A stretch of 58,937 bases of DNA from a virus: IMG/VR virus record IMGVR_UViG_3300029258_004661, positions 1-58,937 of that record. The stretch is one strand, 5' to 3'. Positions 52,829-58,665 of this stretch are shown here, piece after piece (the stretch's first letter is position 1; every line of letters starts with the position of its first letter). The position numbers were made by a program, and so were the translations under genes. Below the pieces are notes generated by a model, which saw nothing but the letters and a program-made list of their open reading frames with translations, ran no database searches and was not told the DNA's origin.

Positions 52829-53179
52829 TTAATGGGACCACTGCCCTGATACATCTTTGCCCTTGTAGAGGCCGTAGATTTTATAGTCATCCATATACCG
52901 ATACTCGCCGGGAACGGCAAAGGCCGCTACGAAGTGGGATTTTTCAACCCCCTTCATTTTCTCCATCAGTCCCGGCCCCCCGTTCTGCCTAATCCACTCT
53001 GTTGAGGGGTAATGCACAAACAGCTTCTTTCTGGCAAAAGCAAAGGTTGCATTCACCAAGGCATCAGCCAAGCTTACCGCCTGGACAACAATTCGGACTT
53101 CAACATCATCAACCATTGCCGCCACTAAATACGGCCTACTCTCTAACTCGCCTCTGGCTTCCTTAACGCCGGCTTCCAT
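52829..53179 (-). CDS. Hypothetical protein
   Basis: 116 residues from the ATG at 53179, which has GGAGGAAAC upstream (the in-frame ATG at 53194 is part of that site). Sequence: MEAGVKEARGELESRPYLVAAMVDD, strands VEVRIVVQAVSLADALVNATFAF, then PGEYRYMDDYKIYGLYKGKD. Fold looks like a small alpha-beta domain with internal dimer strands. Not recognised. Confidence 0.6.
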   Translation of the reverse strand: MEAGVKEARGELESRPYLVAAMVDDVEVRIVVQAVSLADALVNATFAFARKKLFVHYPSTEWIRQNGGPGLMEKMKGVEKSHFVAAFAVPGEYRYMDDYKIYGLYKGKDVSGQWSH

Positions 53180-53194
53180 AATTGTTTCCTCCAT

Positions 53195-53238
53195 AAAAAA
53201 TGCCCCGCGCTATCCTCATGGAGTTAACAGCGCGGGGC
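53195..53238 (-). terminator. Intrinsic terminator between promoter and the 52829 gene
   Basis: AGCGCGGGGC (minus reading of 53211-53202) pairs with GCCCCGCGCT (53238-53229), then ATTTTTT and straight into ATGGAGG, the ribosome site of the next gene. It is about 35 bases after the predicted start of transcription, so it acts as an attenuator or small-RNA end. Confidence 0.85.
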
Positions 53239-53278
53239 GTGGGTAATGAAACAACAAACAAAGGCTATAAGTAAAAAT

Positions 53279-53307
53279 ATTATGCCACAATGGAAGGGCC
53301 ATGTCAA
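53279..53307 (-). promoter_or_regulatory. Strong sigma-70 promoter
   Basis: TTGACA (53307-53302), 17-bp spacer, CATAAT (53284-53279) with TGG ahead. It overlaps the last codons of the 53304 gene and faces the terminator at 53195. Confidence 0.75.
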
Positions 53308-53564
53308 CCCCCATGTGATCCATACGGCCTCGTTTTAGCAATTATCCTTTGGGTTATTTTTACATCTTCCATGAGTAGCCTTGGGGAGAACTGGTCACAC
53401 TGCAACTCTTCAAGTTTAAGGCCGTCTCTGTCTTGATCGCCGCGGTAGGCAAGCCCAAGGCTCTTGTTGAAATACAAAAATATCCATTCAAGTTCCTTGG
53501 CTGTAAACCGCACTGATTCATATTGCGTTTGAACTGCTTCCGGTTCCGATTTTTCTTCTTTCAT
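53304..53564 (-). CDS. Hypothetical protein
   Basis: 86 residues from the ATG at 53564 (GAGGGA upstream); the frame is open further up but there it overlaps the HTH gene. RFTAKELEWIFLYFNKSLGLAY and RLLMEDVKITQRIIAKTRPYG suggest two helices. Overlaps the HTH gene by 47 bases, so the pair is coupled. Unknown function. Confidence 0.5.
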   Translation of the reverse strand: MKEEKSEPEAVQTQYESVRFTAKELEWIFLYFNKSLGLAYRGDQDRDGLKLEELQCDQFSPRLLMEDVKITQRIIAKTRPYGSHGG

Positions 53565-53784
53565 TTTCCCTCGCCCTTTTCGCCTTATCTCGGTCGGATA
53601 AAACTTTCTTGCAAAAATCAACAATATCTTTTTGCTTGAACTGCCAATACCGACCAATTTTCTCCGCCTTTAACCTTCCAGCTCTGGCGTAATCAAGAAG
53701 ATCATCCGGGCTGACGTCTTCTCCTATGGCATGGCTGAACACGTGGGCAGCTTCTTTTGTTCTGAGGAAAACTTCTTTTGGCAT
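53518..53784 (-). CDS. Excisionase-type HTH DNA-binding protein
   Basis: 88 residues with FLRTKEAAHVFSHAIGEDVSPDDLLDYARAGRLKAEKIGRYWQFKQKDIVDFC: the winged-helix HTH_17/excisionase pattern (recognition helix, then YWQFKQKDI wing). Such proteins bind DNA in excision or as small regulators. No integrase is in view, so a regulatory role is more likely here. Start has GGAGG. Confidence 0.75.
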   Translation of the reverse strand: MPKEVFLRTKEAAHVFSHAIGEDVSPDDLLDYARAGRLKAEKIGRYWQFKQKDIVDFCKKVLSDRDKAKRARENERRKIGTGSSSNAI

Positions 53785-53786
53785 GA

Positions 53787-54020
53787 TTAGCCTCCTTTGT
53801 CTTCATTGTTTCCTTTTTTGGTGGGAATATTCAGGAACGCACAAAGGTCTTCCGCAAAACTTTTTGCTTTATCAATCGGCAGGGTTATTTTACTCAACAT
53901 AGTGTCGAATTTTTTAAACCGAATCTGAACATCATCAACACCGGGGCTTGGATTGGCAGAGCTAATTTCGTGCGTTATATCTTCTGGCTTTTCCCTTTTT
54001 GTGAACTTCCTTCTTGCCAT
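53787..54020 (-). CDS. Small hypothetical protein
   Basis: 77 residues from the ATG at 54020 (GAGGAAG upstream). Basic N-terminus (MARRKFTKREKPED), then IRFKKFDTMLSKITLPIDKAKSFAEDLCAFL helix. Overlaps the 53962 gene by 59 bases. Unknown. Confidence 0.5.
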   Translation of the reverse strand: MARRKFTKREKPEDITHEISSANPSPGVDDVQIRFKKFDTMLSKITLPIDKAKSFAEDLCAFLNIPTKKGNNEDKGG

Positions 54021-54321
54021 TTTCTTCCTCGTTATTCTCGGTGAATATACTGGCAATATTAAACTTGTTTAGAAGCTCCTGCGCCTCAAGCACGAACTGT
54101 TTAAACTCTTCATTTTTTAAGCCACAGTTTAACTCCTTATTGAATTCAGCAAGATGCTCAGATGCAAAATCAAACACTAGCTTTCCACCTTCATCAATAT
54201 ACTTCCTGAGAAGCTTTCTGTCAACGCCTAAAACGTCCATAACCCGGTAGGGGCATTCATCTCGCATGGGGCAATAAATGCTTAAAAAAATCTTAATCAG
54301 CTTCACAATCAGGTGGCTCAT
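53962..54321 (-). CDS. Hypothetical protein with Cys-containing N-terminus
   Basis: 119 residues. IVKLIKIFLSIYCPMRDECPYRVMDVLGVDRKLL then helices (EHLAEFNKELNCGLKNEEFKQFVLEAQELLN) and a charged tail. The start may be later than 54321. Long overlaps on both sides indicate compact early genes. Not recognised. Confidence 0.5.
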   Translation of the reverse strand: MSHLIVKLIKIFLSIYCPMRDECPYRVMDVLGVDRKLLRKYIDEGGKLVFDFASEHLAEFNKELNCGLKNEEFKQFVLEAQELLNKFNIASIFTENNEEENGKKEVHKKGKARRYNARN

Positions 54322-54568
54322 ATTTTCCTCCGCTTTTAAGTTTCTTAAGTCTGTTAATATATAACTTTAAAAGATTCAATCTGTTAAACTCGCGAAGAGT
54401 CTCATCCGTATAGTATCCCTTAACGGCTACAACAGCCCCAAGGCTGGCTGGGTCTGGGTAAACATCAACGACTACCGGGGTGTTGAAATACTCAAAAAGA
54501 GAACGCATCTCATCGGCAAGGGTATTCCCCTCATAGCGGGTTATTAAATAATAGCCTCTAAGGCGCAT
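54293..54568 (-). CDS. Hypothetical protein
   Basis: 91 residues from the ATG at 54568 (GGGGGAT upstream). YYLITRYEGNTLADEMRSLFEYF, VVVDVYPDPASLGAVVAV, ending PPDCEAD; a ferredoxin-like alpha-beta plan is possible. Overlaps the previous gene by 11 bases. Unknown. Confidence 0.55.
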   Translation of the reverse strand: MRLRGYYLITRYEGNTLADEMRSLFEYFNTPVVVDVYPDPASLGAVVAVKGYYTDETLREFNRLNLLKLYINRLKKLKSGGKYEPPDCEAD

Positions 54569-54995
54569 CAGGATCCCCCGTAAGCCACTTTTCCATTGAG
54601 CTAGGGGAAACCTCAATAAGCAGCCTTAAAACGTCATCTAGGGGCATCTGGGCAAGCATTTTAATGGTTTTTTTCACTATTCCATTGAGGTCACTGTTCA
54701 GCGCCCCCATTACAGGGTATTCTTTCCTGATTTCGTTGGCAAGATCCATAACACTCGTGTGCTCTTTCTGTTTTACAGTAACTCCCATGTAATTATCCCT
54801 TTCAAAGTGTTTGCAATTTTGTGGTCTGTCAGGAGGCAAGTATGCCTCTTGTGGTGGCGACTCTTTTACTGACTTTCTAGCAAAGCACTCCACAAGCTTA
54901 AAAGCAATGCCGTTTTCATTTTCCCCAAAAAGAAAAATCGGTTCAAGGTCAGCGTGAATGCAGTTAAAGCAACATATAGAGTTTTCGTCAACCAT
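54558..54995 (-). CDS. Cys-rich hypothetical protein
   Basis: 145 residues from the ATG at 54995 just after the TAA of the 55-residue gene; an ATG at 55007 is an alternative. N-terminal Cys set MVDENSICCFNCIHADLEPI with VECFARKSV and QNCKHFERD probably binds zinc; the C-terminal half is helical (VMDLANEIRKEYPVMGAL, LRLLIEVSPSSMEKWL). The CCFNCxH...C...NCKHF layout is a recurrent phage zinc motif. Function unknown. Confidence 0.6.
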   Translation of the reverse strand: MVDENSICCFNCIHADLEPIFLFGENENGIAFKLVECFARKSVKESPPQEAYLPPDRPQNCKHFERDNYMGVTVKQKEHTSVMDLANEIRKEYPVMGALNSDLNGIVKKTIKMLAQMPLDDVLRLLIEVSPSSMEKWLTGDPDAP

Positions 54996-54996
54996 T

Positions 54997-55164
54997 TTAC
55001 TCTTCATCTTCGTTTATAATATCATTAATCAGGTCGTTTCCAAAGAAGCCAATTACACTCTTTGACATATCACCAAGCTCGTCATGGTCTTCAATATGGA
55101 CAGTTGCAAGGCGCAGTATGTTTTCGAGAACCTCTATTGGAATAACAAATGGTATTTTGCTCAT
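54997..55164 (-). CDS. 55-residue hypothetical protein
   Basis: Below normal length limits. ATG at 55164 with TAGGAG 8 bases upstream; MSKIPFVIPIEVLENILRLATVH then EDHDELGDMSKSVIGFFGND and an acidic end (INDEDEE). Stop is directly followed by the next gene's ATG. It comes right after the terminator that closes the structured RNA, so its expression may be under that element's control. Confidence 0.65.
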   Translation of the reverse strand: MSKIPFVIPIEVLENILRLATVHIEDHDELGDMSKSVIGFFGNDLINDIINEDEE

Positions 55165-55175
55165 GTGATTCTCCT

Positions 55176-55385
55176 AAAAAAAATTGCTTGCTGCGCGGTC
55201 CGCACAATGGGTTTAAGGGATCAGCAGTTGTGGCCAAGCAACAAAAGATCCCGCTATGGGTTAACTTAACTGGTGCCTCGCCAGAACCCCAATTCCATAG
55301 GGGTGTTTTTGCCATAGCTACCATTAAGCCGGGTACGGTCCGGCGGGTCAGGCTAACCACTTCATTCCCACCGCACAGCAAGCAA
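55176..55385 (-). ncRNA. Predicted 202-nt structured RNA closed by a 15-bp stem and followed by U8
   Basis: Minus-strand RNA begins TTGCTTGCTGTGCGG (55385-55371) and ends CCGCGCAGCAAGCAA (55198-55184); these pair over 15 bases with one G-U, plus one more A-U inside. Eight U follow, so the closing stem is also a terminator. Inner helices visible by eye: GCTATGG/CCATAGC (55253-59 with 55312-18), GGGATC/GATCCC (55218-23 with 55246-51) enclosing GTTG/CAAC, ACCCC/GGGGT, CTGG/CCAG. A competing short terminator, TTGTGCG/CGCAGCAA near 55184-55206, uses the 3' strand alone. No known class is matched; no reverse transcriptase is present. The next gene's ribosome site starts immediately after the U tract. 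Confidence 0.65.
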
Positions 55386-55391
55386 ACTGTT

Positions 55392-55493
55392 TCAGTTCTC
55401 AACATCAAGGCTTACACAAGATATTCCATGATATGTATAGCACACCACGCCGGTTTCATGATCGTAGTGGGCGCAGTCAACGCAGCGAATCAT
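55392..55493 (-). CDS. 33-residue protein of the CYT-ISCVSL type
   Basis: Below normal length limits. ATG at 55493 overlaps the TGA of the upstream gene (ATGA). MIRCVDCAHYDHETGVVCYT and HGISCVSLDVEN; the last part aligns with the C-terminus of the 55715 protein (YDQELGVACYT, AISCVSLM). Contains a CxxC pair. Similar short proteins are frequent in phage early regions; function unknown. Confidence 0.65.
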   Translation of the reverse strand: MIRCVDCAHYDHETGVVCYTYHGISCVSLDVEN

Positions 55494-55702
55494 TTAAAGC
55501 CGACCGTAACTTTAATGCCAGTAAATATCTCGTTACCCTGATACTCTTCAGTTTGAAACTCGGAAGACTTAATGCGTATCCTCTTAGGGTCGTGCCCCGC
55601 CTTGGCAAAGCGGCTTATGACCTCGGCTGTTACGGCATCAAACACCTCTTCCTTGCTCAACATGACGGGGATCAGGTTTTCCGTTGTTTTTGGTTGCGCC
55701 AT
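55490..55702 (-). CDS. Small hypothetical protein
   Basis: 70 residues, GGAG at proper spacing. MAQPKTTENLIPVMLSKEEVFDAVTAEVISRFAKAG followed by strands RIRIKSSEFQTEEYQGNEIFTGIKVTV. A small alpha-beta domain; unknown. Second gene of the transcript from the promoter at 55994. Confidence 0.6.
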   Translation of the reverse strand: MAQPKTTENLIPVMLSKEEVFDAVTAEVISRFAKAGHDPKRIRIKSSEFQTEEYQGNEIFTGIKVTVGFK

Positions 55703-55714
55703 TTTAATTCTCCT

Positions 55715-55963
55715 TTACATCAGGCTTACGCAGGAAATAGCCCGCACGCTTGTATAGCAGGCAACACCAAGCTCTTGATCGTAGACCCTAAATAGCCCCT
55801 TTGCAATTTCTTTGTCCTCAAGCATGACCCCCTCGGCTACTGGGTGATACGATCCCCAAACCGACGAAGAAATAAAGCTGGCTATGCTGAAGAAAATAAT
55901 AGCGATAACAAGAGCTATAGTAACATTCCCAAAAAACCCAACAAACCCAACAGGCTCTTTCAT
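55715..55963 (-). CDS. Small membrane-anchored protein with CYT-ISCVSL end
   Basis: 82 residues. Residues about 8-33 form one membrane helix (FGNVTIALVIAIIFFSIASF), and the outer or cytoplasmic part ends FRVYDQELGVACYT and AISCVSLM. The ending is the same as that of the 33-residue protein three genes on. GGAGG precedes the start. First gene after the promoter at 55994. Unknown function. Confidence 0.65.
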   Translation of the reverse strand: MKEPVGFVGFFGNVTIALVIAIIFFSIASFISSSVWGSYHPVAEGVMLEDKEIAKGLFRVYDQELGVACYTSVRAISCVSLM

Positions 55964-55993
55964 ACCAAAACCTCCTTTATTAAGGGAAGGGCT

Positions 55994-56022
55994 ATTATAA
56001 CAAACTATTTCAGTTTTGGCAA
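55994..56022 (-). promoter_or_regulatory. Strong sigma-70 promoter
   Basis: TTGCCA (56022-56017), 17-bp spacer, TATAAT (55999-55994). It precedes the 55715 gene by about 30 bases and drives 55715, 55490, 55392 and the structured RNA. Confidence 0.75.
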
Positions 56023-56081
56023 TTAACAGTATTTTAAGATTTTAATATTTTTTCTTAACCTTATTTACTCCCCCGCCTGGT

Positions 56082-56201
56082 TTACTCCCCCCGCCTGTCT
56101 AGGCTGCCCTCTTCAACAAGAGCCTTCATATGTTCCTCTACATCAAGCAGGGCTTCCAGAATCGCTTTCCTCTTTTCTTTATTCAACCGTACAATTTTCA
56201 T
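56082..56201 (-). CDS. 39-residue helical protein
   Basis: Below normal length limits. ATG at 56201 with GGAGAGG upstream. MKIVRLNKEKRKAILEALLD then VEEHMKALVEEGSLDRRGE: one or two charged helices, an operon-type small protein. The stop is followed by a near-repeat of its last bases (ACTCCCCC). Confidence 0.6.
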   Translation of the reverse strand: MKIVRLNKEKRKAILEALLDVEEHMKALVEEGSLDRRGE

Positions 56202-56218
56202 AATAACAACCTCTCCTT

Positions 56219-56395
56219 TTAGCAGAGTTCTTCCCATACTTCCTCTAGTACTTCATAGAGTCGTTTCGCACAAAGATATTTCGCCCTGTCAATTCGCTTA
56301 TGCTCGGCATTTATTTCTTTAATCGTATTCGTCCCACCAGGAGTCAAATTTTCACTCTCAATTTCTGACGCAATAATTCCACATCCGCTATCCAT
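56219..56395 (-). CDS. Small hypothetical protein (start uncertain)
   Basis: 58 residues if from the ATG at 56395; the frame is open to 56458 but that part looks like a shadow of the upstream gene. A TTG near 56346 after the upstream stop is another choice. The confident part is TIKEINAEHKRIDRAKYLCAKRLYEVLEEVW, a charged helix. Overlaps the upstream gene's end. Confidence 0.4.
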   Translation of the reverse strand: MDSGCGIIASEIESENLTPGGTNTIKEINAEHKRIDRAKYLCAKRLYEVLEEVWEELC

Positions 56396-56613
56396 AATTC
56401 CGCAAGGACAAGCAGAGCAAATTCCAGCATGCGCCTGACAAAACGAGCACGGTGCCACCCTTCACCCTTCCACATACTGCGGCGAATGTGCATAAACTCG
56501 AAAGCCACCCAAATCTCGCTCTCCAACTTCCCAATCCACCTCCCGCTGTAATACTTAACCAGCAGATCCCTCATTTTCTCTGTAATCTCCGGCACAAAAA
56601 ATCTCTTTCTCAT
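56344..56613 (-). CDS. Small helical hypothetical protein
   Basis: 89 residues, AGGAG upstream. MRKRFFVPEITEKMRDLLVKYYSG, WVAFEFMHIRRSMWKGEGWHRAR, LEFALLVLAELWIADVELL. Mixed basic and aromatic; C-terminal part hydrophobic but interrupted. First gene after the promoter at 56695. Unknown. Confidence 0.55.
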   Translation of the reverse strand: MRKRFFVPEITEKMRDLLVKYYSGRWIGKLESEIWVAFEFMHIRRSMWKGEGWHRARFVRRMLEFALLVLAELWIADVELLRQKLRVKI

Positions 56614-56694
56614 ACTCGTTTCTCCTTTATCAAATTTCTCTTTAACTAAACCTTCTCTTTACATACCTTCCCAGCGCACCTTTAATGAGGTTAC

Positions 56695-56723
56695 AATATA
56701 AAATACTTAAAAATCGGTGTCAA
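56695..56723 (-). promoter_or_regulatory. Strong sigma-70 promoter
   Basis: TTGACA (56723-56718), 17-bp spacer, TATATT (56700-56695). It lies between the PAPS-reductase-like gene and the 56344 gene and starts the next early transcript. Confidence 0.75.
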
Positions 56724-56749
56724 GAAAAAAGGGGTCGTTTAAGGAAGGA

Positions 56750-57964
56750 TTAAACTATTACGGCTTTACTCTTTTTAAGGACAAATTTAATACAAGCTTT
56801 ATTGTAGGCGTTTGTTTTCTCTAAGACCTTCTTATTACATATATACATACCGGAAACCCTACCTTCCGCGTCTATATACCTGTTTAGCTCTTTACCAAGG
56901 TAACGGCAATCTTTACAAAACCCAACCTTATAGTTTACACCTATCGCTTCAAGTACCTTTCCCATACCAAGCTTTTCTATACAATACCAATAATGTTTTG
57001 GGTGAGTATGATACAGTCGCTGAAATCTATTTTCTCCATACTCAAGATGCACGCCGAAGGCACAAAATATACAACCTGTATTAGCATACCCCATATCGTA
57101 TATTTCCGAGTAATCAAGATTAAATCTATTAATATACTCTACAACATCCTGCTCCACCCAAAAAGCAATAGGGGTACTGGTAGGTCTGTAGTTACGGTAA
57201 ACATTACATCCATTCATCAGATAGTTAGTAGTCCTCAGGCGAGAGTCATCCGCCATCGTCCCGATTATACCCGCCCTGTTATTCTCCTTAATATACTTCA
57301 TAATCGGAGCCTTCTTCATTACCATACAACACCTATCTGATATCTTAAAATCTGCATCAATTAAATACTTCCACTTCTCCGGTAGCCGACCCCGACCAAA
57401 CTTATCCCCATACAACCTTTTCTTAAGTACCTTCTCGCTACGAGTATTCTGAATATCATACAACTTAGCAGCACTCTCCTTACTAATAATCGGATACCCA
57501 TATTTCTCTATAACCTCAAAGAAAGGCATCTTCGGCCTCAACCACGTTACGTTCTCTACTCGTTTAACAAATTTTCTTATTTCAGGAAATTCCAGTCCAG
57601 TATCTACAAACACCGCCGGGACCTCAGGATACATACTTCTTACTAAATGTAACAAGGCCGTACTATCCTTACCCCCAGAGAACGATACATAAATGCGCCC
57701 GTTCCAATGCCTATACCACTCTTCTATACGATCCTTACTCATTCTTATCTTAATCTCTAACGGCAACCCCTGCCGCTCTTTCAATTCCCACCTCTTATCC
57801 TCTGCATCTTTTATATTTCCACCTCTAACCTCTCCCGGCAACCGCCTATTCTTATCCAGCTTCATTTTCCTCTTATCTCTCCTCTTCATAAACTCCCTAA
57901 CCACCCTATCTTCTTCTCTCCCCTTATCTACAACTTCCTTTCTCTTTCTCTTCTCTTTCTCCAC
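56750..57964 (-). CDS. Phosphoadenosine-phosphosulphate-reductase-family PP-loop protein
   Basis: 404 residues from the GTG at 57964 (GGAGGAG upstream); a GTG 7 codons earlier is possible. Basic, charged N-terminal arm to residue about 75, then the PP-loop SFSGGKDS at 94-101, FVDTGLEFPE, and Cys groups ISDRCCMVMKK and NTGCIFCAFG, which in this family hold a 4Fe-4S cluster. ADDSRLR and IAFWVEQDVVEYI are also standard. A late CKDCRYLGK adds two more Cys. Phage members are linked to sulphur chemistry, including nucleobase or DNA modification, but no dnd or tRNA partner genes are visible. Nearest gene to the repeat-rich right end and first transcribed from 58028. Confidence 0.85.
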   Translation of the reverse strand: MEKEKRKRKEVVDKGREEDRVVREFMKRRDKRKMKLDKNRRLPGEVRGGNIKDAEDKRWELKERQGLPLEIKIRMSKDRIEEWYRHWNGRIYVSFSGGKDSTALLHLVRSMYPEVPAVFVDTGLEFPEIRKFVKRVENVTWLRPKMPFFEVIEKYGYPIISKESAAKLYDIQNTRSEKVLKKRLYGDKFGRGRLPEKWKYLIDADFKISDRCCMVMKKAPIMKYIKENNRAGIIGTMADDSRLRTTNYLMNGCNVYRNYRPTSTPIAFWVEQDVVEYINRFNLDYSEIYDMGYANTGCIFCAFGVHLEYGENRFQRLYHTHPKHYWYCIEKLGMGKVLEAIGVNYKVGFCKDCRYLGKELNRYIDAEGRVSGMYICNKKVLEKTNAYNKACIKFVLKKSKAVIV

Positions 57965-58027
57965 GAAACTCTCCTCCGCAAACACAACTTCCAGGGCGCA
58001 TTAAATATATGTCTGTAATAATGAAAT

Positions 58028-58057
58028 ATAATACCCGTAAATTGGACGGCTTGTCAA
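58028..58057 (-). promoter_or_regulatory. Sigma-70 promoter of the first early gene
   Basis: TTGACA (58057-58052), 18-bp spacer, TATTAT (58033-58028). Directly upstream lie the 11-bp repeats at 58080-58122. Confidence 0.7.
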
Positions 58058-58079
58058 ATAAATAAGTCTTTGATAATTG

Positions 58080-58122
58080 GTCCATAATTAGTCCATAATT
58101 AGTCCATAATTAGTCCATAATA
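58080..58122. repeat. 11-bp tandem repeat GTCCATAATTA, about 3.7 copies
   Basis: Copies start at 58080, 58091, 58102 and 58113 (last one broken off). AT-rich and in step with the DNA helix, 23 bp upstream of the -35 of the 58028 promoter. Fits an activator/repressor array, an UP-element-like sequence or origin iterons. Confidence 0.85.
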
Positions 58123-58145
58123 AATGAAACAAAAGGGAGATAGGG

Positions 58146-58167
58146 TGGGGGTATGTGGGGGTATGTG
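58146..58167. repeat. 10-bp direct repeat TGGGGGTATG, two copies
   Basis: Copies at 58146-58155 and 58156-58165, perfect. G-rich on the plus strand like the rest of this end. Role unknown. Confidence 0.8.
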
Positions 58168-58241
58168 AAATCTTTTAACATCCACTTATTAATGGACACA
58201 TTGCGTCATAAATGCGCTAGGGGTTTAAAAAGGGGACAAAC

Positions 58242-58278
58242 ATTTCACATCATTCACACCAATTTCACATCATTCACA
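58242..58278. repeat. 17-bp direct repeat at 20-bp spacing
   Basis: ATTTCACATCATTCACA occurs perfectly at 58242-58258 and 58262-58278. A 20-bp step is close to two helical turns, so both copies face the same side. Likely protein-binding sites. Confidence 0.85.
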
Positions 58279-58337
58279 TCATAGGACATTTATAAAGTTA
58301 TTTAGGGGGTATTTAGGCGTGTTTTGTTAGGGGTAAT

Positions 58338-58506
58338 ACTCGGGGGATATTGAAAAAATTGGGACGGTTTTTTTGCAGACAGGTACTTACTTTGGGGAGA
58401 ATATAGTGTGTTTTGGCGAGGTTTTGGCGAGTTTGTTAAGCTCGTGGGATATTGAAAAGAGACTCGTGGGATATTGAAAAGAGACTCGTGGGATATTGAA
58501 AAGAGA
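58338..58506. repeat. 22-bp tandem repeat, three perfect copies plus one diverged
   Basis: Perfect copies 58441-58462, 58463-58484, 58485-58506, each beginning CTCGTGGGATATTG; a diverged copy begins at 58338 (CTCGGGGGATATTGAAAA). Between them is GTTTTGGCGAG twice at 58410-58431. An open reading frame on the minus strand here is only the repeat translated. The unit length equals two helical turns. Confidence 0.9.
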
Positions 58507-58604
58507 AGAGCGATTATTTGTGAGGAGGGACACATCACAGCCATGCCCATTTTGGCTATGCGCATATATTAATGTGACAATTTTTTCCCATATTGAGAAT
58601 CAAA

Positions 58605-58637
58605 TTGACACTTTGACACTTTGACGCAACGCGTCAA
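58605..58637. repeat. 8-bp iterons TTGACACT followed by a TTGACGC palindrome
   Basis: TTGACACT at 58605 and 58613, TTGACGCA at 58621, then TTGACGC-AAC-GCGTCAA (58621-58637) makes a 7-bp inverted repeat. Iteron plus palindrome is a usual plan of replication-initiator or regulator sites. Confidence 0.7.
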
Positions 58638-58665
58638 AAGGTGTTAACCAGTGAAAGCTGTCAAG

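Noticed and set aside
53518-53784. Proof of a temperate life style from the excisionase-like protein
   Set aside because: No integrase, attachment site or recognised repressor seen; such small HTH proteins also serve as plain regulators.
55176-55385. Retron or diversity-generating element for the structured RNA
   Set aside because: Inverted arms resemble a retron msr-msd outline, but no reverse transcriptase or template/variable repeat is present in the window.
55176-55385. Cobalamin riboswitch, 6S RNA, tmRNA or RNase P RNA
   Set aside because: A fragment resembles a B12 box loosely (AGCCTGACCCGCC) but lies at the wrong end, and the signature segments of the other classes are missing.
55091-55408. 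105-codon minus-strand frame over the structured RNA
   Set aside because: No ribosome site, overlaps the convincing 55- and 33-residue genes in other frames, and the region's pairing pattern is better explained as RNA structure. The plus-strand frames here are its shadows.
58302-58565. Minus-strand frame over the 22-bp repeats
   Set aside because: Its sequence is just the repeat translated; no ribosome site, and low-complexity composition.
58605-58637. TTGACA repeats as plus-strand promoters
   Set aside because: Tandem 8-bp steps without suitable -10 elements at 16-18 bp and no plus-strand gene; iteron reading preferred.
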